Below the pieces are notes generated by a model. That model was not told the origin of the DNA and searched no databases. It worked only from the letters and a program-made list of their open reading frames with translations. From Rhodobacterales bacterium HKCCE3408 (GTDB lineage: Bacteria; Pseudomonadota; Alphaproteobacteria; Rhodobacterales; Rhodobacteraceae), in NCBI GenBank assembly GCA_015689705.1, contig WVSN01000023.1, positions 1-43,392 of the forward strand: a stretch of 43,392 bases of DNA, read 5' to 3'. Both the position numbers and the translations under genes were made by a program. Below, piece after piece: positions 1 to 7,542 of this stretch. Every line of letters starts with the position of its first letter. Position 1 is the first letter of the stretch.

Positions 1-1
1 G

Positions 2-103
2 GGCGGCACGCCCGCGCCGTCGCCCGTGCCGCTGCCGGCCGGCCTGCCGCTTCTGGTCGCGGCCCTCGCCGCGCTTGGTGCGCTGGTCCGCCGGCGCGCC
101 TGA
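2..103 (+). CDS. C-terminal end of a VPxPA-CTERM (exosortase-sorted) protein, partial
   Basis: Only the last 33 codons are inside the window; the frame is open at the left edge and stops with TGA at 101-103. The tail reads Pro/Ser-rich linker, then VPLPAG, then a hydrophobic stretch of about 16 residues, then Arg-Arg-Arg-Ala. That three-part layout is the VPxPA-CTERM sorting signal, a PEP-CTERM variant that in Rhodobacterales is thought to be processed by an XrtD-type exosortase and to direct proteins to the cell surface. The body of the protein is unseen, so its function cannot be stated. It converges tail to tail with the next gene, 3 bases apart. A second protein with the same tail lies at 14141-14830. 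Confidence 0.8.
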   Translation, partial: GGTPAPSPVPLPAGLPLLVAALAALGALVRRRA

Positions 104-106
104 CGC

Positions 107-592
107 TCAGGAAAACAGCCCGGCGCAGGCCGGGGCCTGCGGCTGGTCCGGATACTCGGTCTTCAGGCCGGTGGGATCGACCTCGGAGAAGGGCAGGGTG
201 ACGAACGGCACTTCGCCCGACATCAGGTCGTAGGGGTCGCCGTCGCGCAGCCCGCCCTCGACGAGATCGGCGATCAGCCCGGGATAGGTGAAACAGAAGG
301 TCTCACCATCCTCACCGGTGAAGCTGCCGGGCTCATAGACATAGCACAGCTCGGCCACGCCGTCGGTCATCTGGCCGACCTCCCAGGTGCCCAGGATCAC
401 GTCGTCCTGCCCCGGGAACCAGAGAAACGCCCGCCCGTCCGGGGCGGTGTATTCGATCTGCGTGCCGATCCCGGGCGAGTAGAACTGGGCGGTCCGCCCG
501 CACAGAAGGTCATAGACCGCTGCCGGATCCTGCGCTGCGGCCGGACAGGCGGAAAGGCAAAAGGCGAGGACAAGTCCGCGCGTCGCGTTCAT
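107..592 (-). CDS. Small secreted protein of unknown function
   Basis: 161 residues. I chose the ATG at 592 because a clean signal peptide (positive start, hydrophobic core ending near CPAAAQD) begins there; an upstream in-frame ATG would add 33 residues of low-complexity Arg/Pro sequence. The mature part is acidic and holds four cysteines, which could form disulfides in the periplasm. I do not recognise a family. It lies 105 bases downstream of ilvB on the same strand, the slot where the small regulatory subunit ilvH/ilvN is often found, but it bears no ACT-domain resemblance. Expression with ilvB is possible but no promoter or terminator decides it. Confidence 0.6.
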   Translation of the reverse strand: MNATRGLVLAFCLSACPAAAQDPAAVYDLLCGRTAQFYSPGIGTQIEYTAPDGRAFLWFPGQDDVILGTWEVGQMTDGVAELCYVYEPGSFTGEDGETFCFTYPGLIADLVEGGLRDGDPYDLMSGEVPFVTLPFSEVDPTGLKTEYPDQPQAPACAGLFS

Positions 593-696
593 GGGGAACT
601 CTCGGTCTGGCATCCTTGAACCGCTTCTTTCACGAAGAGCGGTCCGGGGTCCAGCGGTGGTGTTCGCGCCGGACGCCCGGCGCGGACACAACTGCG

Positions 697-2451
697 TCAG
701 ACGAGCACGCTGCCCTTGGCGTCGATCACGCCCTGCGTCTCCGCCTCGCCCAGGAGCATCTCGTTATGCGCCTTGCCGGACGGGATCATCGGGAAGCAGT
801 TCTCGTGCTTCTCGACGAGGCAGTCGAAGATGACCGGACCGTCGTGGTTCAGCATCTCCATGATCGCATCGTCGAGATCGGCGGGATCGGAGCACAGGAT
901 GCCCTTCGCGCCGAAGGCTTCGGCAAGCTTCACGAAATCGGGCAGGGCCTCGGACCACGAATGGCTGTAGCGCTCGCCGTGCAGCAGTTCCTGCCACTGG
1001 CGCACCATGCCGAGGCGTTCGTTGTTCAGGATGAACTGCTTCACGGGCAGGCGGAACTGCACCGCCGTCCCCATCTCCTGCATGTTCATCAGCCACGAAG
1101 CCTCGCCCGCGACGTTGATAACGAGCGCATCGGGATGCGCGATCTGCACGCCGATCGAGGCCGGGAAGCCATAGCCCATCGTCCCGAGCCCGCCAGAGGT
1201 CATCCAGCGGTTCGGCGCATCGAAGCCGAGATACTGGGCCGCCCACATCTGGTGCTGGCCGACCTCGGTGCAGATGTACCGCTTGGGATGGTCCCTGGTC
1301 AGCGCCTCGAGCCGCTGCAGCGCGTGCTGCGGCTTGATGGTCTTCTCGCTCGGCGTGAACTTCAGGCAGTCGACCGTCTTCCACTGCTCGATCTGCGACC
1401 ACCATTTCTGCAGGCCCGACTTGTTCGTCTTCCGGCCGCGCGATTTCCAGATGCGCAGCAGATCTTCGAGCACATGCGCCACGTCGCCCACGATCGGGAA
1501 ATCCGCGTGGATGACCTTGTTGATCGAGGACGGGTCGATATCGATGTGCGCCTTCAGGCTGCCCGGAGAGAAATCGGCGATGCGCCCGGTGATCCGGTCG
1601 TCGAAACGGGCGCCGATGTTGATCATCAGGTCGCAGCCATGCATGGCGAGGTTGGCCTCGTAGAGCCCGTGCATACCGAGCATCCCGAGCCAGTTCTTTC
1701 CCGAGGCCGGGTAGCAGCCGAGGCCCATTAGCGTCGAGGTGATCGGAAACCCCGTGGAATCAACCAGTTCGCGCAGAAGCTGCGTCGCCGCGTCGCCCGA
1801 GTTCACCACGCCGCCGCCGGTGTAGAAGATCGGGCGTTCAGCCTGCTCGATCGCCTCGACCAGCGCCGTGATCGTCTCGATATTGCCCTTCACCTTCGGC
1901 TGGTAATGGCTCTTGACCGCTTTCGGCCCGACATAGCCGCCGGTGGCGAACTGGACGTCCTTGGGAATGTCGACCAGCACCGGGCCGGGGCGGCCGGCGG
2001 TGGCGATGTGAAAGGCCTCGTGGATCGTCTGGCCGAGCTGGTCGGTCTCTTTCACCAGCCAGTTCATCTTGGTGCAGGGCCGGGTGATCCCGACGGTGTC
2101 GGCCTCCTGGAACGCGTCCGAGCCGATCATGAAGGTCGGGACCTGTCCGGTCAGCACGACGATCGGGATCGAGTCCATCAGCGCGTCGGTCAGCCCGGTG
2201 ACGGCGTTCGTGGCGCCGGGGCCCGACGTCACGAGCACGACGCCCGGTTTCCCGGTCGAGCGGGCATAGCCCTCGGCGGCGTGAACCGCGCCCTGTTCGT
2301 GGCGGACGAGGATGTGGCGGATCGCGTTTTGCTGGAAGATCTCGTCGTAGATCGGAAGCACGGCGCCGCCCGGATAGCCGAATACGACATCGACGCCCTG
2401 ATCCTTCAGGGCTTCGACCACCATTTTCGCGCCGGTCATCTGGGCCGTCAT
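697..2451 (-). CDS. ilvB: Acetolactate synthase large (catalytic) subunit
   Basis: 584 residues, normal for the catalytic subunit of acetohydroxyacid synthase, the ThDP/Mg/FAD enzyme that condenses pyruvate with pyruvate or 2-ketobutyrate at the start of valine, leucine and isoleucine synthesis. The N-terminal domain carries VFGYPGGAVLPIYDE and the catalytic Glu region RHEQGAVHAAEGYARS; the ThDP domain near residue 450 has GEASWLMNMQEM followed by the Asn-Asn pair of FILNN. The usual Mg-binding Asp of the GDxS motif reads Glu here. The start at 2451 has AAGGAAAG just upstream; a 14-codon extension upstream would run into the leader region. Expression is probably attenuated (see leader peptide and terminator entries). 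No small subunit gene follows directly. Confidence 0.95.
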   Translation of the reverse strand: MTAQMTGAKMVVEALKDQGVDVVFGYPGGAVLPIYDEIFQQNAIRHILVRHEQGAVHAAEGYARSTGKPGVVLVTSGPGATNAVTGLTDALMDSIPIVVLTGQVPTFMIGSDAFQEADTVGITRPCTKMNWLVKETDQLGQTIHEAFHIATAGRPGPVLVDIPKDVQFATGGYVGPKAVKSHYQPKVKGNIETITALVEAIEQAERPIFYTGGGVVNSGDAATQLLRELVDSTGFPITSTLMGLGCYPASGKNWLGMLGMHGLYEANLAMHGCDLMINIGARFDDRITGRIADFSPGSLKAHIDIDPSSINKVIHADFPIVGDVAHVLEDLLRIWKSRGRKTNKSGLQKWWSQIEQWKTVDCLKFTPSEKTIKPQHALQRLEALTRDHPKRYICTEVGQHQMWAAQYLGFDAPNRWMTSGGLGTMGYGFPASIGVQIAHPDALVINVAGEASWLMNMQEMGTAVQFRLPVKQFILNNERLGMVRQWQELLHGERYSHSWSEALPDFVKLAEAFGAKGILCSDPADLDDAIMEMLNHDGPVIFDCLVEKHENCFPMIPSGKAHNEMLLGEAETQGVIDAKGSVLV

Positions 2452-2491
2452 CGCGTCTTTCCTTTTCTTCCTTCGGGTGCCGCGCGGGCAC

Positions 2492-2520
2492 AAAAAAGCC
2501 CCCGGTGATGAGACGGGGGC
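2492..2520 (-). terminator. Intrinsic terminator acting as ilv attenuator
   Basis: On the minus strand a 7-bp stem GCCCCCG/CGGGGGC (arms 2514-2520 and 2498-2504) with a 9-base loop is followed at once by six Ts (2497-2492). It sits about 40 bases before the ilvB start and after the leader peptide, so it would stop transcription before the gene unless an alternative fold forms. Structure is seen; the attenuation role is inferred from context. Confidence 0.85.
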
Positions 2521-2561
2521 GCATGGGGTGTTGGAATGGTTGCCGTTACCGACCCATGCGC
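2519..2561 (-). promoter_or_regulatory. Antiterminator hairpin of the ilv leader RNA
   Basis: A perfect 9-bp inverted repeat, GCGCATGGG (2553-2561) and CCCATGCGC (2519-2527) on the minus strand. The 5' arm lies inside the last codons of the leader peptide. The 3' arm overlaps the first two bases of the terminator stem and is directly adjacent to the rest of it. A ribosome finishing the leader would cover the 5' arm and allow the terminator; a ribosome stalled at the Leu/Val codons would leave it free to compete. The repeat is seen; the switching is inferred. Confidence 0.65.
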
Positions 2562-2593
2562 ATCAAGCCTACAAGTACGAGAAGAGCGTTCAT
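2546..2593 (-). CDS. ilv operon leader peptide (15 residues)
   Basis: A 16-codon ORF, ATG at 2593 and TAA at 2546-2548, reading MNALLVLVGLMRMGR. Codons 4-8 are Leu-Leu-Val-Leu-Val (CTT CTC GTA CTT GTA), with another Leu at codon 10. These include GTA and CTT, which look uncommon in the surrounding high-GC genes. A purine-rich stretch (AGAGGCGGCG) precedes the ATG. Leu/Val-rich leader peptides followed by a terminator are the classic sensor of charged tRNA-Leu/Val for branched-chain amino acid biosynthesis genes. It is followed by an antiterminator repeat, a terminator and ilvB. The peptide itself is expected to have no further function. Confidence 0.85.
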   Translation of the reverse strand: MNALLVLVGLMRMGR

Positions 2594-2633
2594 CGCCGCC
2601 TCTGCCGTCACAACCGACGCCATCCTTAGGAGC

Positions 2634-2662
2634 CGGATTCGGGGCCGTCAACCTCGAATCCG
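2634..2662 (-). promoter_or_regulatory. Stem-loop at the predicted 5' end of the ilv leader RNA
   Basis: An 11-bp stem (one G-U pair) between 2634-2644 and 2652-2662 with a 7-base loop, centred on the inverted repeat CGGATTCG/CGAATCCG. If the promoter proposed at 2669-2698 is right, the transcript would begin close to this hairpin, which could protect the 5' end or act as a protein site. It could also be an operator on DNA. Only the symmetry is directly seen. Confidence 0.4.
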
Positions 2663-2668
2663 CGATGG

Positions 2669-2698
2669 ATTGTGTCGGCTCGCCGCAACCTGCCGCAA
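2669..2698 (-). promoter_or_regulatory. Candidate promoter for the ilv leader and ilvB
   Basis: On the minus strand TTGCGG (2698-2693) is followed 18 bases later by CACAAT (2674-2669), a fair -35/-10 pair. Predicted initiation near 2662 would give a leader of about 70 nt before the leader peptide ATG. Weak evidence by matching alone; other pairs in this 370-base divergent region are possible. Confidence 0.3.
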
Positions 2699-2963
2699 TA
2701 ATCGGTCCGCCGTAGCGGCGGCTGAGAAACTTTCGTATGCAACCGAATTTGCATGGTTCGCGGGAGTTCCGGATGTCTGAATCGCCCTTTGGTTGTGGGG
2801 CGAAGCGGTGCCGCGCGGGAAGCAGAGGCAATTCGACAGCGTCGCCCGCATGTTAGCGAAAACCTATTTGCCCTCTGCGCCGCAATCGGTAACGTGTCGC
2901 GCACGACCACATGAAGAAGACCGTCGGACCCACCGGCGGGTCCATGAATCGGGAGGATACCGT
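2699..2963 (+). promoter_or_regulatory. Divergent intergenic region upstream of the TRAP operon
   Basis: No gene is seen between the ilv promoter region and dctP. An inverted repeat ATGCAA-N6-TTGCAT lies at 2737-2754 and could be an operator for either side. TTGCCC (from 2869) and TAACGT 16 bases later form a weak candidate promoter for dctP. GGGAGGAT at 2951-2958 is the ribosome binding site that fixes the dctP start at 2964. Confidence 0.35.
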
Positions 2964-4049
2964 ATGGATCGTCGTTCTTTCCTGAGAACGTCTGCACTCG
3001 GCGGCGCAGCCGCAACCACGACCGCACTCGCCGCTCCGGTGTACGCGCAAGGCAACCGCACTCTGACCCTCGTCACCTCGGTGCCGGACGGTTTCGCGAT
3101 CTTCGATGACGCGGCACAGCTCGCCGCCGACCGGATCACCGCCGCAACCGACGGCCAGCTCACCATCGAGAAGTACCCGGCCGGTGCGCTCGTCGGCGCC
3201 TTCGAAGTGTTCGACGCCGTGTCCTCGGGACAGGCCGACATCTACCACTCGGCGGAATACTACTTCCTCAACCAGCACCCGGGCTTCGCCTTCTTCACTG
3301 CCGTGCCCTTCGGCATGACCGGCGTCGAGCTTCTGGCCTGGTACTACCACCAGGGCGGCATGGCGCTGCACCACGAGCTCGCCGGCCTGTTCAACCTCAA
3401 GCCGTTCCTCTGCGGCAACACGGGCATGCAGCCGGGCGGCTGGTTCAACTCCGAGATCACCTCGGCCGAGGACCTGCAGGGCCTTCGCTTCCGGATGCCG
3501 GGCCAGGGTGGCCAGGTGCTCGGGCGTCTTGGCGCATCGGTCCAGAACATTCCCGGCGGCGAGATCTACCAGGCACTGTCCTCGGGCCAGATCGACGGCG
3601 CGGAATGGATCGGTCCCTTCGCCGACGAGCGCATGGGCTTCCAGGAGGTTACCTCGATCTACTACACCTCCGGCTTCCACGAGCCGGGCTCGGCGCTCGC
3701 GCTGTCGTTCAACCTCGACGTCTGGGAATCGTTCACACCGGCGCAGAAGACGATCATCGAGTCGGTCTGCGAGTCCGTGCACTCGAACAACCTGGGCCTG
3801 TCCTGGGCCGAGAACGGCGCGGCACTCCGCCGTCTCCAGCAGGAAGGCATCCAGGTCCGCGAGTTCCCCGACGACGTGTGGGACGCCTTCGGCCGCGCTT
3901 CGGTCGAGGTCCGCGAGGAGAACATGGGCGACCCGATCTACGCCGAGATCGCCAACAGCTACTTCGAGTCGATGGCTTCGACCTCGGCCTGGTGGCAGAT
4001 CGGCGACGGCGAATACATCCGTCAGCGTAACCGCGTGAACGCGGCCTGA
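2964..4049 (+). CDS. TRAP transporter substrate-binding protein, TakP-like DctP family
   Basis: 361 residues. The N terminus (MDRRSFLR, then an Ala-rich hydrophobic stretch ending PVYAQG) is a twin-arginine signal peptide, so the protein is exported folded to the periplasm. The mature part has hallmarks of the DctP family of the TakP/FcbT1 type: FFTAVPFGM, WFNSEITSAEDLQGLRFRMPG, an Arg-containing ligand-binding strand, and GGEIYQALSSGQIDGAEW. TakP of Rhodobacter sphaeroides binds 2-keto acids, so a 2-oxo acid or related hydroxycarboxylate is the likeliest ligand, but this is inference. The start is fixed by GGGAGGAT at 2951 and the Tat signal. It heads an operon with dctQ-like and dctM-like genes, separated from them by a strong hairpin. 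Confidence 0.9.
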   Translation: MDRRSFLRTSALGGAAATTTALAAPVYAQGNRTLTLVTSVPDGFAIFDDAAQLAADRITAATDGQLTIEKYPAGALVGAFEVFDAVSSGQADIYHSAEYYFLNQHPGFAFFTAVPFGMTGVELLAWYYHQGGMALHHELAGLFNLKPFLCGNTGMQPGGWFNSEITSAEDLQGLRFRMPGQGGQVLGRLGASVQNIPGGEIYQALSSGQIDGAEWIGPFADERMGFQEVTSIYYTSGFHEPGSALALSFNLDVWESFTPAQKTIIESVCESVHSNNLGLSWAENGAALRRLQQEGIQVREFPDDVWDAFGRASVEVREENMGDPIYAEIANSYFESMASTSAWWQIGDGEYIRQRNRVNAA

Positions 4050-4068
4050 TCTTCGGATCCTGAACACG

Positions 4069-4098
4069 GGCCCGCCCGGCTGCAGCGCCGGGCGGGCC
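4069..4098 (+). promoter_or_regulatory. Intercistronic hairpin after the TRAP binding-protein gene
   Basis: A perfect 12-bp GC-rich stem (arms 4069-4080 and 4087-4098) with a 6-base loop and no T-run. It lies 19 bases after the dctP stop and 52 bases before the small permease gene. Such hairpins often protect the 3' end of the upstream mRNA or cause partial termination, giving more binding protein than permease. The structure is seen; the role is inferred. Confidence 0.7.
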
Positions 4099-4150
4099 TC
4101 ACTCGGCGATATGCCGGCGGTCCGGGGGCCGCCATCGGGGAGGCAGGGAC

Positions 4151-5059
4151 ATGGACTTCATCCTTTGGGTGCTGCAGAACATCGCGCTGTCGCCCTATCG
4201 TCTTGGGCTGACCATCGCCAATCCGCAGGACTGGCTGTTCTGGGAGAACCGCGAGGCGCTTGCCCGGTTCATCTACTACGGCGGGTCGGTCGAATTCTTC
4301 TTCGTCGTCTTCACGACGTTCCTCATCATCACGATCCTCGGCATGGTCTGGCGCCGCCAGATCCTCTGGGCCGGGGTCCGCACGCTCGAAGGCGTGGCCA
4401 ACACGGTCGGTCGCATCGCCTCGTGGGCGGGTCTTCTGATGGTGCTTCAGCAGGTCATGATCGTCTTCCTGCAGCGGGTGTTCCGGGTCCCGGACATCTC
4501 GCTCGGGCCGCTCGGCACCGCCTTCACGCAGGACCTGTCGTGGTGGGCGGAGGAGCTGAAGCTCTACAACGCTGCCGTCGTCTGCCTGTGCGTCAGCTAC
4601 ACCTTCGTGCAGGGCGGCCATGTCCGCGTCGACCTCGTTTATGCCGGCGTGAAGTACCGCACCAAGCGCGTCATCGACATGTTCGGCTGCCTGTTCTTCA
4701 TGATGCCGGTCATCACGCTGACCTACCTCTATGCCTGGTTCTTCATGTGGCGGCACCTCGTCGTGCCGAACCCGTCGGCCTCGACCGACCTGGAGCGGAT
4801 GATCGCGACCAGCCGCGTGATGCGCTGGAACGTGGAAACGATCGGCTTCAGCCCGAACGGCTTCAACGCGTACTTCATCTTCAAGGTCCTGATCGTGATC
4901 TACTGCGTACTCGTCTTCCTGCAGGCGGTCGCCTTCTTCTGGCGCTCGTACTGCGAATGGATCGAAGGCGAGGAGGCCGAAGGCAGGTATCTCGACAAGG
5001 ATAGCATGGGCGACGAGTCCGAGGACCTGGCCCACGAGCTGCATTCCGGCTCGACCTGA
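4151..5059 (+). CDS. TRAP transporter small permease subunit (DctQ family), long form
   Basis: 302 residues, longer than the usual 160-220 of DctQ proteins. Hydrophobic segments are visible at roughly residues 50-75, 90-115, 150-165, 175-205 and 240-265, with the DctQ-like HVRVDLVY motif near residue 157-164 preceding the next membrane helix. The extra length comes from an N-terminal region (residues 1-45) and a loop around 210-240. The ATG at 4151 has GGGGAGGCAGGGAC upstream. It forms the Na+-driven TRAP permease with the next gene; the substrate is set by the upstream TakP-like protein. The C terminus is acidic and hydrophilic. Confidence 0.85.
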   Translation: MDFILWVLQNIALSPYRLGLTIANPQDWLFWENREALARFIYYGGSVEFFFVVFTTFLIITILGMVWRRQILWAGVRTLEGVANTVGRIASWAGLLMVLQQVMIVFLQRVFRVPDISLGPLGTAFTQDLSWWAEELKLYNAAVVCLCVSYTFVQGGHVRVDLVYAGVKYRTKRVIDMFGCLFFMMPVITLTYLYAWFFMWRHLVVPNPSASTDLERMIATSRVMRWNVETIGFSPNGFNAYFIFKVLIVIYCVLVFLQAVAFFWRSYCEWIEGEEAEGRYLDKDSMGDESEDLAHELHSGST

Positions 5060-5103
5060 CACAACAAGAACCGGCGACCGGGGACAACAAGGGAACGTAA
5101 CGC

Positions 5104-7503
5104 ATGCCATTCGGGTTGGACGGGGTCGAGGTCGGTCTGCTGATCGTATTCCTGACCCTCTTCGCGGCGATCATGACGGGCTTTCCCGTGGCCTTCGCCA
5201 TCGGCGGCGCCGGGATCATCTCATTCGGCATCATCGCCGTGCTCGACACCTCGGGGATCCTGATCCACCAGGCGATCGACACAGCGTCGGCCGAATACAG
5301 GGAACTCGTGAACAGTGGGGTGGCCCGAGACGCCATATCCATATTCCGATACCCCGAATTGCCACGCGTGGCCGAACCGCTCTTCCCCGGCGGCACCGAA
5401 GCCATGCCCGGGTGGGAACTTGCGCTCGACCGCAACCTGTCCTTCATCGTCAACCGGATGAATGAACGCGTCATCGCCGGCCAGTCGATCGAGACGCTGC
5501 TGGCCGTGCTGATGTTCGTGATGATGGGCATCGTGCTCGAACGCTCGAAGATCGCCGACGATCTGCTGACCACGATGGCCCGCGTCTTCGGCCCCCTGCC
5601 AGGCGGTCTCGCCGTGTCGATCGTGATCGTGGGCGCGTTCCTCGCCGCGTCGACCGGCATCGTTGGCGCCACTGTGGTCACGATGGGCCTGCTGGCGCTG
5701 CCGACCATGCTGCGCAACGGCTATTCGTCCGAGCTTGCGACGGGCGTCATCGCGGCCTCGGGGACCCTCGGCCAGATCATTCCGCCGTCGATCGTGATCG
5801 TTCTGCTCGGCACGCTCGTGGGCGACCTTTACGCCACCGGGCAGGAGACGCGCGCGCAGCTTGCCGGCTGTTCGGACGCGCTGACCTATCTGGGCGAGCC
5901 GGCCGTGCTTTCGGTCGGGACGCTGTTCCAGGCCGCGATCCTGCCGGGTCTGTTCCTGGCGTTCCTCTATGGCGCCTATGCCTTTGGTTTCGCACTCCTG
6001 AACCCGTCCAAGGCGCCGCCGGTGTCGTTCGGCGACAGCTCGTCCGAGGCCGTGACACGCGGCGAGGCGCTGACCTGGTATCTTGCCGCGCCGCTTGGCC
6101 TGATCCTTCTTGTCGCCATCGGCTTCTCGACCGGCATGGTCGGCAGCCAGTCGCTGACCGCCGCGCTGAACGCCGACCAGAGTACGGCCGGCAGCTCCAC
6201 CCTGCGCACGAACGTCTCGCCGGCCTGTCAGGAGGCGATGATCGAACTTCATGGCCAGGACGCGTGGGACGAGGCCGTTGCCGCGCGCGAGGCCGGTGCG
6301 GTCGCGGCGCAGGAAGAAGCGCCGGCCGAAGAGGATGACGGCGCCGAAATGACGGAAGAAGAGCGCGCCGCCGCCGAGCGGGCCATCGCGCTTGGCGCCA
6401 TCCCCCCGATCAGCGCCGGCTTCGCCGTCATGATGACGCTGCTCGGGCTTGTCCTGATCCTCGCGCGCGGGGTGTCGCCCTCGTCGAACCCCGTGCCGCT
6501 CATCATCGGCGGGATCGGCATCGCGCTCGGCGTGATCTTCGATGTCGCGTTCATCACGCCGCTGACCAGTCCGGGCACTGCCTGGCTGATCCTCGCCATC
6601 CCGGTCCTGATTGCCCTCTGGGCCTCGCGGACGGCGATGGCGCGGCTGGCGCAGAACGAGCTTCTGCGCGTGGTCTTCCCGCCGCTCGTCCTGATCGTCG
6701 CGGTGCTCGGCTCGATCCTCGGCGGCATCACCAACCCGACCCCGGCCGCCGCGCTCGGCGCGGCCGGCGCCATCATGCTCGCGGCCTATCGCAAGCTGAA
6801 GGAGGAGGACGGTCTGTCGAAGATCGTGATCTGGGCGTCCTTCGCGCTGGTGATCATGATCATGGTCGGCGTCAACTTCGACCTGCGCATCACGCGCGAG
6901 GTCGTGCCGTTCCAGGACTGGGTCGCGTGGCTGATCGCGCAGATCGCCTACCACTTCGCGTTCTTCGGGCTGCTCTACTCCTGCTACGTGCTGTTCCGCA
7001 CCAACATCCTGTCGCCGGTCATCCGTGAGACGGCGAAGGTCACGTCGATGGTCTTCACCATCCTGATCGGCTCGCAGCTTCTGAACCTCGTGCTGATCTC
7101 GTTCGGCGGAGAGCACTACATCCAGCAGTTCCTCCGCGCCTTCGACAACGAACTCGCGGTGTTCCTGCTGGTGATGCTGATCCTCTTCGTGCTCGGCTTC
7201 GTGCTCGACTTCCTCGAGATCATCTACATCGTCGTGCCCATCGTCGGCCCCGTCATCTACGGCGGCACGCTCGACCCGAAATGGGTGACGATCATGATCG
7301 CGATCAACCTGCAGACCAGCTTCCTGACGCCGCCCTTCGGTTTCGCGCTGTTCTATCTCAGGGGCGTCGCGCCACCGGAGGTCACCACCGGCCACATCTA
7401 TCGCGGCATCGTGCCCTTCGTGCTGATCCAGGTGCTCGGGCTTGCCATCCTGTGGCTGTTCCCGTCCATCGTGACGATCGTGCCGGACCTGCTGCCCAAC
7501 TAG
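5104..7503 (+). CDS. TRAP transporter large permease subunit (DctM family), enlarged
   Basis: 799 residues, far above the roughly 430 of a standard DctM. Typical DctM features are present: the first helix pair with FPVAFAIGGAGI, GAFLAASTGIVGATVVTMGLLALP, SGTLGQIIPPSIVIVLLG, NPTPAAALGA, and near the C terminus LQTSFLTPPFGFALFYLRG. Two stretches interrupt the membrane plan: residues about 52-118 (hydrophilic, Tyr/Pro-rich) and about 355-437, an Ala/Glu-rich acidic segment with EEAPAEEDDGAEMTEEERAA. Extra hydrophobic segments between about 437 and 540 suggest an internally expanded protein. The protein should sit in the inner membrane and move the substrate with Na+. TGA of dctQ lies 44 bases upstream; GGGAACGTAACGC precedes the ATG. 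Confidence 0.88.
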   Translation: MPFGLDGVEVGLLIVFLTLFAAIMTGFPVAFAIGGAGIISFGIIAVLDTSGILIHQAIDTASAEYRELVNSGVARDAISIFRYPELPRVAEPLFPGGTEAMPGWELALDRNLSFIVNRMNERVIAGQSIETLLAVLMFVMMGIVLERSKIADDLLTTMARVFGPLPGGLAVSIVIVGAFLAASTGIVGATVVTMGLLALPTMLRNGYSSELATGVIAASGTLGQIIPPSIVIVLLGTLVGDLYATGQETRAQLAGCSDALTYLGEPAVLSVGTLFQAAILPGLFLAFLYGAYAFGFALLNPSKAPPVSFGDSSSEAVTRGEALTWYLAAPLGLILLVAIGFSTGMVGSQSLTAALNADQSTAGSSTLRTNVSPACQEAMIELHGQDAWDEAVAAREAGAVAAQEEAPAEEDDGAEMTEEERAAAERAIALGAIPPISAGFAVMMTLLGLVLILARGVSPSSNPVPLIIGGIGIALGVIFDVAFITPLTSPGTAWLILAIPVLIALWASRTAMARLAQNELLRVVFPPLVLIVAVLGSILGGITNPTPAAALGAAGAIMLAAYRKLKEEDGLSKIVIWASFALVIMIMVGVNFDLRITREVVPFQDWVAWLIAQIAYHFAFFGLLYSCYVLFRTNILSPVIRETAKVTSMVFTILIGSQLLNLVLISFGGEHYIQQFLRAFDNELAVFLLVMLILFVLGFVLDFLEIIYIVVPIVGPVIYGGTLDPKWVTIMIAINLQTSFLTPPFGFALFYLRGVAPPEVTTGHIYRGIVPFVLIQVLGLAILWLFPSIVTIVPDLLPN

Positions 7504-7542
7504 GGCGGCAGGTGCGGAACGCGGCCGGTCGCGCCGGGGGCG

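Noticed and set aside
2793-2963. Upstream extension of the TRAP binding protein by 57 residues
   Set aside because: The added residues are Arg-rich and would bury the twin-arginine signal; a strong ribosome binding site precedes the ATG at 2964.
5221-7395. A 724-codon open frame on the minus strand opposite the TRAP large permease
   Set aside because: It is composed of His/Arg/Gln/Asp-rich low-complexity sequence, the usual mirror of a high-GC membrane protein gene, while the plus strand reads a clear DctM protein.
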